Shown here: in pieces, positions 1 through 5,523 of the stretch
How the letters are laid out: each line of letters begins with the position of its first letter
How positions within the stretch are numbered: the stretch's first letter is position 1
DNA from: an uncultured Coriobacteriaceae bacterium
GTDB taxonomy: Bacteria; Actinomycetota; Coriobacteriia; Coriobacteriales; Atopobiaceae
NCBI GenBank assembly: GCA_902766805.1
Contig: CACXFF010000281.1
Coordinates: forward strand, 1-8,524
Direction: 5' to 3'
Length of the DNA stretch: 8,524 nt
Made by a program: the position numbers and the translations under genes
Notes under the pieces: generated by a model
Database searches by the model: none
What the model was told of the DNA's origin: nothing
What the model saw: the letters and a program-made list of their open reading frames with translations, nothing else

Positions 1-1
1 C

Positions 2-2134
2 TTCGAGGCTTGTGACCTCGTGTCCCAGATCTGCACGATCGTCGACGCAGCGCAGATCGATCGCGCCCTGATCAACATCGAGATCACGGAGAGCGTCATC
101 GGCAGCAGCTTCGCCTTCATGAGCAGGCAGGTCGAGCGCTTCCACCAGCAGGGCTTCCACGTGTGGATGGACGACTTCGGGAGCGGCTACTCGTCACTCG
201 ACGTGTTGCAGAGCATCCCGTTCGACCTCATCAAGCTCGACATGGGCTTCCTGCGACGCCTCGACGAGGGCGAGGCGGGCAAGATCATCTTGACCGAGAT
301 GGTGAAGATGGCCACGTCTTTGGGCCTCGACACCGTCTGCGAGGGCGTAGAGACCGCCGAGCAGCTCCGCTTCCTCCAAGAGATTGGCTGCTCGAAGCTC
401 CAGGGTTACTACTTCATGCGCCCCGTGCCGCCCCAGCAGATCGTCGAGCACTATCTGCTCGAGGGGCAGGACGGCTTCGAAGAGCCGCTCGAGGCCGCCT
501 ACTACGACAGCGTCGGCAAGATTAACCTCTTCGACCTGTCCTTCCTTGCCAACCAAGATGAGAACATCGTCAAGAACACCTTCGACACCGTACCCATGTG
601 CGTCATGGAGACCGACTACGAGGCAGGCAAGGCGCGCTACCTGCGCACCAACCAGTCGTTCCGAGACTTCGCGAAGCGCGCCTTTGGCTTCGACCCATCC
701 GACCCGGACGAGGAGTACGACATCCCGCAGGTCGGCGTGGGCGCGAGCTTCATGAGGGCGCTGGAGCACGCACGGGACAACGGCGGACGCGCCTTCGTCG
801 ACGAGTGGCTCGACGACGGCAGCGTCGCGCGCTCCTTCCAGCGCCTCATCGGGACCAACCCGGTGACCGGCCGTGAATCTGCCGCCGTCGCCGTGCTCTC
901 CATCACCGAGCCCAACGAGAGCACGACCCACGAGGCCATCGCCCGTGCGCTCGCCGCGGACTACTACAACATCTACCTCATCGACCTGGACACCAACGAC
1001 TACATCGAGTACTCCTCGGAGGTCGGCGCCGAGGAGATCTCGCTCGAGCGCCACGGCGGCGACTTCTTCGAATCGGCGCGCCATGACGCCCTGACCCGCA
1101 TCCACGAGGCGGACAGGGAGCAGTTCATCTCGCTGTTCACCAAAGAGAACGTGCTGAGGGAGCTGGACGAACGGGGTGTGTTCACGACGACCTACCGGCT
1201 GATAGACAGTGGCACACCCGTCTACGTCAACATGAAGATCACCCGGATGCGGGGAGGCAATCGGCTGATCCTGGGCGTCAGCATCGTCGACGCCTACATG
1301 AAGCAGTTGGAAGAGGAGAAGCGGCTGCGCCAAGAGAAGACGTCGTTTGGCAGGATTGCCGCGCTCTCCCCCGACTACATCGTGCTGTACACGGTCGACC
1401 CCAAGACGGGACACTACACGCAGTACAGCCCCTCAAGCGGCTTCGAGGACTTCGAACTGGCTTCGCAGGGAGAGGACTTCTTTGCCGACGTGGTGCTCGA
1501 CGCACCCAAGGCCATAGCCCCCGAAGACATGGAGCGGCACCTGCGCGTCCTCACCCGGGACAACATGCTGCGCGAGATCCAGGACAAGGGCTTCTTCGTC
1601 CACAACTACCACCTGCTGATGGGCGGGAAATCCGTGCCGGTTACCCTCAAGGCCACGCTGGTCAAAGAGGACGACGGCGACGTCATCATCCTGGGCGTGT
1701 CCAACGACGAGAAGGCGAAGTACCGGCGCAGGCTGGAAGAGGCCAAGCAGCTCGAGGAGATGAACCGTACGATCAGCTCCCTGCTCGACAACATTCCTGG
1801 CATGACCTTCACCAAGGATGCGCAGACGGGCGTCTACCTGACCTGCAACCAAGCCTTTGCACGCTATGCGCACAAGGACAGTCCCGCAGAAGTCGTCGGC
1901 CTGACCGACGCAGACATCTTCGACCCCGTGACGGCCGCGCATTTCGTGGAGGACGACCAGCACGCGCTCGCGCTGGACAAGCCCTTCATCTTCTTCGAGG
2001 ACGTACTGGACGCCGCGGGCAGCCCCCGGCAGTTCCAGACCACGAAGTTCAAGTACGTCGACCCCATGGGGCGCACCTGCCTGCTCGGCATCTGCCAGGA
2101 CGTCACCGACATGGTGCACCGGCCCCGCAGCTAG
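2..2134 (+). CDS. EAL-domain c-di-GMP phosphodiesterase with three C-terminal PAS-like domains (5' partial)
   Basis: The frame is open to the left edge, reading FEACDLVSQ before the GTG at base 20, so that GTG is internal and the true start lies outside the window. About 710 residues are visible. Bases 2 to about 470 are the last two thirds of an EAL domain, which hydrolyses c-di-GMP to pGpG. Visible hallmarks are IEITES, the metal-binding pair in DDFGSGYSSL (bases 170-199), LIKLD, CEGVET and LQGYYFMRPVP. The EAL signature itself and the conserved Asn segment are off the window. Three PAS-like sensor units follow: a weak one (about 545-900), two mutually similar ones (about 959-1307 and 1364-1733, sharing a GGDFF/GEDFF block and a REL-ER-GVF/REIQDKGFF block), and a final PAS (about 1769-2119) ending QDVTDMV just before the TAG. 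Nothing follows the last PAS, so any other output domain, such as GGDEF, must lie upstream. The visible catalytic residues are intact, so phosphodiesterase activity is likely. No signal peptide or membrane segment is visible in this part. Confidence 0.9.
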   Translation, partial: FEACDLVSQICTIVDAAQIDRALINIEITESVIGSSFAFMSRQVERFHQQGFHVWMDDFGSGYSSLDVLQSIPFDLIKLDMGFLRRLDEGEAGKIILTEMVKMATSLGLDTVCEGVETAEQLRFLQEIGCSKLQGYYFMRPVPPQQIVEHYLLEGQDGFEEPLEAAYYDSVGKINLFDLSFLANQDENIVKNTFDTVPMCVMETDYEAGKARYLRTNQSFRDFAKRAFGFDPSDPDEEYDIPQVGVGASFMRALEHARDNGGRAFVDEWLDDGSVARSFQRLIGTNPVTGRESAAVAVLSITEPNESTTHEAIARALAADYYNIYLIDLDTNDYIEYSSEVGAEEISLERHGGDFFESARHDALTRIHEADREQFISLFTKENVLRELDERGVFTTTYRLIDSGTPVYVNMKITRMRGGNRLILGVSIVDAYMKQLEEEKRLRQEKTSFGRIAALSPDYIVLYTVDPKTGHYTQYSPSSGFEDFELASQGEDFFADVVLDAPKAIAPEDMERHLRVLTRDNMLREIQDKGFFVHNYHLLMGGKSVPVTLKATLVKEDDGDVIILGVSNDEKAKYRRRLEEAKQLEEMNRTISSLLDNIPGMTFTKDAQTGVYLTCNQAFARYAHKDSPAEVVGLTDADIFDPVTAAHFVEDDQHALALDKPFIFFEDVLDAAGSPRQFQTTKFKYVDPMGRTCLLGICQDVTDMVHRPRS

Positions 2135-2148
2135 GACACGGCCAAGGA

Positions 2149-2169
2149 GAGCCCGGCGAGACCGGGCTC
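2149..2169. terminator. Bidirectional hairpin terminator between the EAL gene and luxS
   Basis: A perfect 8-bp stem, GAGCCCGG / CCGGGCTC, with loop CGAGA. It lies 14 nt after the EAL-gene stop and 9 nt past the luxS stop, so it serves both converging genes. No clear T-run follows on the plus strand, and only a short T-containing stretch follows on the minus strand, so termination strength is uncertain. Confidence 0.6.
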
Positions 2170-2178
2170 ACGCGGCCC

Positions 2179-2703
2179 TTACGAATCGTAGAAGTGCTGG
2201 CCGTCCTCGGTCACGAGGCGGTCCGTCTGGGGGTACTCGAAAATCTCGGGGCTGCCGGCATGGGCGACGAGGTAGTCCGCGAAGCGCGCGGCGTGCCATT
2301 GGGCCATGATCAGGTTGTGCATGAGGTAGGAGCCGCAGTTCTTGGGCGTGGTGCCCGGCACGCTCTCGGCCTCGGCCACCGACTGGAACGCCCTCAGTAC
2401 CAGGTCATAGATGTCGCGCGGGGCACGGTCGCCCTTGAGGATGAGGTAGAAGCCCGTCAGGCAGCCCATGGGACCCCAGTAGATGACCTCGTCCTTCCAG
2501 TCGGGGTCATTGCGCAGGTAGGTGGCGATGAGGTGCTCCAGGGAGTGCATGGCCGCGACGTCGACGCTCGGCTCGACGTTGGGGCGGGTGACCCTCACGT
2601 CGTAGGTAGTGACCTTGCAGTCGCCGACCGTGTCCACGCGGCTGGTGAAAATGCCGGGGACGATGGCGGTATGGTCGACGGAGAAGCTCGGTATCAGGTC
2701 CAT
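2179..2703 (-). CDS. luxS: S-ribosylhomocysteine lyase (AI-2 synthase) LuxS
   Basis: A 174-aa cytosolic metalloenzyme that cleaves S-ribosylhomocysteine to homocysteine and DPD, the precursor of autoinducer-2, in the activated methyl cycle. The metal site is complete: HSLEH is the family HxxEH motif, and the third ligand is the Cys in NCGSYLMHN. The catalytic Cys is present in GPMGCLTGFY. The N terminus MDLIPSFSVDHT matches the family pattern SF-x-VDHT. The start at 2703 is preferred over the in-frame ATG at 2748 because AAAGGAG (2711-2717) sits 7 nt upstream, the family starts here, and the extra 15 residues are arginine-rich and unlike LuxS. Length is normal for the family (about 155-175 aa). 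It converges on the EAL gene and diverges from the GGDEF gene, with a shared 188-nt upstream region. LuxS can act only in methyl recycling; no AI-2 uptake genes are visible, so a signalling role is not proven. Confidence 0.97.
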   Translation of the reverse strand: MDLIPSFSVDHTAIVPGIFTSRVDTVGDCKVTTYDVRVTRPNVEPSVDVAAMHSLEHLIATYLRNDPDWKDEVIYWGPMGCLTGFYLILKGDRAPRDIYDLVLRAFQSVAEAESVPGTTPKNCGSYLMHNLIMAQWHAARFADYLVAHAGSPEIFEYPQTDRLVTEDGQHFYDS

Positions 2704-2748
2704 GGGTTGGCTCCTTTCGCGGCGGCTGATGCCCCTTGGCATCCGCAA

Positions 2749-2769
2749 TCGTAGGCGCTGCGCCTACGA
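2749..2769. promoter_or_regulatory. 9-bp inverted repeat at the luxS promoter (candidate operator)
   Basis: A perfect palindrome with arms TCGTAGGCG (2749-2757) and CGCCTACGA (2761-2769) around CTG. It abuts the luxS -10 candidate and covers the predicted transcription start, which is a typical repressor-operator position. If transcription starts further upstream it would instead be a hairpin in the luxS leader. No binding protein can be named from the sequence. Confidence 0.45.
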
Positions 2770-2774
2770 GTATA
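2769..2774 (-). promoter_or_regulatory. Candidate luxS -10 element
   Basis: On the minus strand this reads TATACT, a 5/6 match to the sigma-70-type TATAAT, about 66 nt upstream of the luxS start codon. The -35 region at 16-17 nt spacing (TTCTTC/TTTCTT) is a poor match to TTGACA, so the promoter may be weak, activator-dependent or misassigned. Confidence 0.4.
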
Positions 2775-2853
2775 TGGGTGTAACGGGCCAGAAGAAAGCG
2801 ACGTTCGCCTGCCGTTGGCCCCATGCGCCAGCATGTCGCACCCATCCGCGCCG

Positions 2854-2859
2854 TATAGT
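2854..2859 (+). promoter_or_regulatory. Candidate -10 element of the GGDEF gene
   Basis: TATAGT, a 5/6 match to TATAAT, lies 32 nt upstream of the ATG at 2892. This would give a short leader of roughly 25 nt. No convincing -35 hexamer is seen at 16-18 nt spacing. A weak ribosome site, GGGAG (2882-2886), lies 5 nt before the ATG. The element sits about 80 bp from the divergent luxS -10. Confidence 0.35.
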
Positions 2860-2891
2860 GAAAGAAGTGTAGGCTTCCCCTGGGAGAACCC

Positions 2892-5165
2892 ATGAAACCC
2901 TTCCGCATCGGACTCGCGGGCACCCACAGCACCATCGACTACCCGCGTGCCTTGGGCATGGGCGTGCAGAACACCCTCGAGGAGATGGGGCACACGCTCA
3001 TCCCTCTGGCCGAGCAGATTCCGTACCACATGCTCACCAATGCCGAGAGTTACCTGCGCACCATCCTGTCCATCGCGCGACGGCTGGACCTGGATGCCTG
3101 CATCGTGCCTGCAGGCTGCATGACGGCCTACCTCAGGGGCGACACCGCCAAGGCAATCGAGCTCACCGAGCTCATGGACCCCGCCTCCACCCTCGTCATG
3201 GAGCGAGAGATTGACGAGTACCGCTGCCTGCTCAAGAACAACGACCCCGGCATGCACGAGTGCATGCGCCACCTCATCGAGACCTGCGGCTTCACGCAGA
3301 TCGCCTTCGTGAGCGGCCCTGCCCACAGCAAGGGAGCGCAGGAGCGCGAGCGCGTGTACTTCCAAGAGATGGAGGGGCACGGCCTGACGGTGTCGCCGAC
3401 GCTCTTTGCCCGCGGAGAGTTCTCGGGCGACTGCGCCGACGTGATAGAGAAGCTGCTCGACGACAACCCGCAGCTCGAGGCCATCGCCTGCGCCTGCGAC
3501 CTGATCGCCTACACGGCTTATGACGTGCTGCGCAAGCGCAACATCGCCGTGGGCGAGGACATCGCCGTCACCGGCTTCGACGACCATCCGCGCTCGGCCC
3601 ACCTCGACCCGCCCCTCTCCACCGTGCACATGACCTCTTACGACTACGGTTGCATGGCCGCGCGCGAGGCAGTGCGCCTCTGCGAGGGCCGCGCCCAAGA
3701 GGAGTTCGCGCTCAACAGCAGCTTTGTGGCCCGCAACTCCTGCGGGGAGAACACGCTGGACAGCATCTCCCTCTACCGCCAGCTGCTGCGCCAGAAGCCC
3801 TTCCCCGCCGAGGCCTTCGTCTCGTTCGTGGTGGACGCGTCGCTGTCCATGGCAGGGCCGCGCATCACGGCCGACTTCCGTGCGCGGGTGGCCGCCTTCC
3901 TCGACAGGGTCCGCGAACGCTACCTCGAGCACCTGGCTCACCCCGACGACGAGGTGCGGCTCTTTTCGTCACAAGACCTGGGGGCGCTCTTTGTCCAGGA
4001 CTATCGCGATCACCTGTCGGTCGAGGGCTTCCACAGCCTGGCCATCACCCTGCTCGAAGCCCTGATGCAGGAGTCTCCGCTCGATGACAGCGCCTGGTTC
4101 ATCGAGCAGATCTCACACCTGCACCTGCGCGTGGCACGCATGCTGAGCTCCTCGGCGCAAGACGAGTCGCTGGAGCGCGAACGGCGCGAATGGAAGACCT
4201 TCCACATAGTGGACACCGCGCTGCGCGAGAACCGCGATCCCACCCGCGCGCACGAGCTCATCCTGCAGCAGCTGGCCGACCTGGGCGTACGCGAGGCCGA
4301 CCTCTTCCTGCTGCCCGAACCGGTGGAGTTCATCGGCGCGCGCACGCTCGTGCTGTCTGACGACCTGCGCCCCATCGGTCGGGTGGTGCACGGCAAGGTC
4401 GAGGCGGTGACGCAGGGTGATTCCATCCCGCTCCAGAAGCTCCTGTCCCAGGTCCTTGAGCACTATGAGCCAGGACGACCCTGCACCGTCGGCGGCATCC
4501 TGGCGGGCACCGAGCTGCTCGGCGTGGCCGCCATCGATCCGGGCGTCCTGGGGCTCAACGAGCAGCTCATGGCGTACCTCAACACGGGCTTTGCCCTCAA
4601 GCACCTGCAGCTCATCGCCAGCGAGCGCGAGATGAACGAGCTGCTCAACCGCAGCAACCTGCTGCTGAGCGAGGAGTCCCAGCACGACGAGCTCACCGGC
4701 CTGCTCAACCGCCGCGGTTTCAACAACCAGCTGGAACAGCTGCTGCGCACACAGCTGGGCGCGCACGCCACGATCATGTTCCTAGACCTGGACGGCCTCA
4801 AGACCATCAATGACAGCTTGGGGCACGACGTTGGCGACGAGGCGATCCGCGCCACCGCTGAGCTGCTGCGCGACCGCATGCCGTCCGACGCGCTGCTCTG
4901 CCGCCAGGGCGGCGACGAGTTCCTGACCTGCGCTCTCGTGGACGACGCGCAGGCGCAGTCGCTCGCCGACGCCCTGCAGGCAGACGCGCGCGCCTACAAC
5001 GACACCCACGACCTGCCCTACACGCTGTCGGTCTCCTGTGGCTGGGCGTGCTTCGACGTCGACGAGCAGGCAATCGCGAACCACGACGAGTACGTGGCAC
5101 AAGCCGACCAACGCCTCTACGAGATGAAGCGCATGCGCAAGCGGAGCCGCCGCTTCGGCTCCTGA
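2892..5165 (+). CDS. Cytosolic diguanylate cyclase with LacI/PBP-like sensor, GAF-like linker and GGDEF domain
   Basis: A 757-aa predicted c-di-GMP synthase. Residues 1 to about 285 have the LacI/GalR effector (periplasmic-binding-protein type 1) fold: an N-terminal strand FRIGLAG, then the Asp/Gly-rich block ending VTGFDDHP (228-233) and PPLSTVHM (about 240), typical of sugar-binding LacI regulators. There is no helix-turn-helix before it and no signal peptide, so the sensor is cytosolic and does not bind DNA through a LacI headpiece. Residues about 285-430 are mostly helical. About 434-570 look GAF-like, followed by a short coiled coil. The GGDEF domain runs from HDELTGLLNRRGF (598) through DLDGLK (632-637) to RQGGDEF, with GGDEF at 673-677, so the active site is intact. 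The usual RxxD inhibitory site is not in register (RMPSDALLCRQ precedes GGDEF), suggesting weak product inhibition at that site. It is divergent from luxS and probably co-transcribed with the small gene at 5214. The ligand is unknown: a sugar or sugar-like compound is the family expectation. Confidence 0.92.
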   Translation: MKPFRIGLAGTHSTIDYPRALGMGVQNTLEEMGHTLIPLAEQIPYHMLTNAESYLRTILSIARRLDLDACIVPAGCMTAYLRGDTAKAIELTELMDPASTLVMEREIDEYRCLLKNNDPGMHECMRHLIETCGFTQIAFVSGPAHSKGAQERERVYFQEMEGHGLTVSPTLFARGEFSGDCADVIEKLLDDNPQLEAIACACDLIAYTAYDVLRKRNIAVGEDIAVTGFDDHPRSAHLDPPLSTVHMTSYDYGCMAAREAVRLCEGRAQEEFALNSSFVARNSCGENTLDSISLYRQLLRQKPFPAEAFVSFVVDASLSMAGPRITADFRARVAAFLDRVRERYLEHLAHPDDEVRLFSSQDLGALFVQDYRDHLSVEGFHSLAITLLEALMQESPLDDSAWFIEQISHLHLRVARMLSSSAQDESLERERREWKTFHIVDTALRENRDPTRAHELILQQLADLGVREADLFLLPEPVEFIGARTLVLSDDLRPIGRVVHGKVEAVTQGDSIPLQKLLSQVLEHYEPGRPCTVGGILAGTELLGVAAIDPGVLGLNEQLMAYLNTGFALKHLQLIASEREMNELLNRSNLLLSEESQHDELTGLLNRRGFNNQLEQLLRTQLGAHATIMFLDLDGLKTINDSLGHDVGDEAIRATAELLRDRMPSDALLCRQGGDEFLTCALVDDAQAQSLADALQADARAYNDTHDLPYTLSVSCGWACFDVDEQAIANHDEYVAQADQRLYEMKRMRKRSRRFGS

Positions 5166-5201
5166 CGTCACCGCGCGACAGCCAAAAGCGAACGTGAGGA
5201 T

Positions 5202-5207
5202 AGGAGG
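5202..5207 (+). promoter_or_regulatory. Strong ribosome binding site of the 73-aa gene
   Basis: AGGAGG, 6 nt before the ATG at 5214. This consensus site is the main evidence that the small open frame is a translated gene and that 5214 is its start. Confidence 0.8.
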
Positions 5208-5213
5208 CCTACC

Positions 5214-5435
5214 ATGAGACGCAGCGTGCTGATCGAGGACACGTCGCGCGAGGAGCGCATACGAATCGTGGCGGAGGGGCTCGACTGGTGCGGTGACTCC
5301 AGCTGCGAGCAGTGCAGCGGATGCAGCCTGGGCATCGGCGCCATCGACAAGATGTACGCGCCCTATATCGAGGGCGAGCTCGAGCTGGCCGAAATCAACC
5401 TGCGGCACGCCGCCACGCGCTACACGCACGGATAA
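5214..5435 (+). CDS. Small four-cysteine protein, probably in operon with the GGDEF gene
   Basis: A 73-aa protein of unrecognised family. Four cysteines at residues 26, 31, 34 and 37 form C-x4-C-x2-C-x2-C (segment WCGDSSCEQCSGC), which suggests a Zn or Fe-S site. It is flanked by a charged N-terminal helix (about 11-24) and an acidic C-terminal helix around EGELELAEINLRHA. There is no signal peptide or membrane segment. It starts 48 nt after the diguanylate cyclase stop with no terminator between them, and a strong terminator follows it 4 nt downstream, so the two genes probably form one transcript. A shared frame at 5312 is an overlap shadow. A role as a metal- or redox-sensing partner of the cyclase is only a guess from the neighbourhood. 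Confidence 0.8.
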   Translation: MRRSVLIEDTSREERIRIVAEGLDWCGDSSCEQCSGCSLGIGAIDKMYAPYIEGELELAEINLRHAATRYTHG

Positions 5436-5439
5436 TGAC

Positions 5440-5470
5440 AGACGCGGCGCTCCTCAGGGGCGCCGCGTCT
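5440..5470. terminator. Strong hairpin terminator (11-bp stem) of the GGDEF operon
   Basis: A perfect 11-bp GC-rich stem, AGACGCGGCGC (5440-5450) and GCGCCGCGTCT (5460-5470), with a 9-nt loop. It begins 4 nt after the TAA of the small gene, and a moderately T-rich stretch follows on the plus strand. The convergent fusion gene ends at 5524, so the hairpin probably serves both directions. Confidence 0.8.
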
Positions 5471-5523
5471 CTGCTGTCTTGTGGCTTGGGACCGTCTGGC
5501 CTGTAGATGGATGACGCAGGACG

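Noticed and set aside
20..22. GTG at base 20 as the start of the EAL gene
   Set aside because: The frame is open to the window edge and the EAL domain is already under way, so the start is upstream of the window.
194..1414. 406-aa minus-strand open frame across the EAL gene
   Set aside because: Antisense to a motif-rich EAL/PAS protein; Val/Leu/Gly-rich with no recognisable domain and no good ribosome site noted.
2704..2748. Extended LuxS start (15 extra residues)
   Set aside because: The added residues are Arg-rich and not LuxS-like, and they overlap the AAAGGAG that positions the ATG at 2703.
2704..2891. SAM/SAH-type riboswitch upstream of luxS
   Set aside because: Only one simple hairpin and short weak repeats are seen, and the probable -10 lies only about 66 nt from the start codon, leaving little room for an aptamer.
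2694..3941. 415-aa minus-strand open frame across the GGDEF gene start and luxS promoter
   Set aside because: Antisense shadow of a gene with clear LacI-like and GGDEF domains; composition is low in motif content and it runs through the divergent promoter region.
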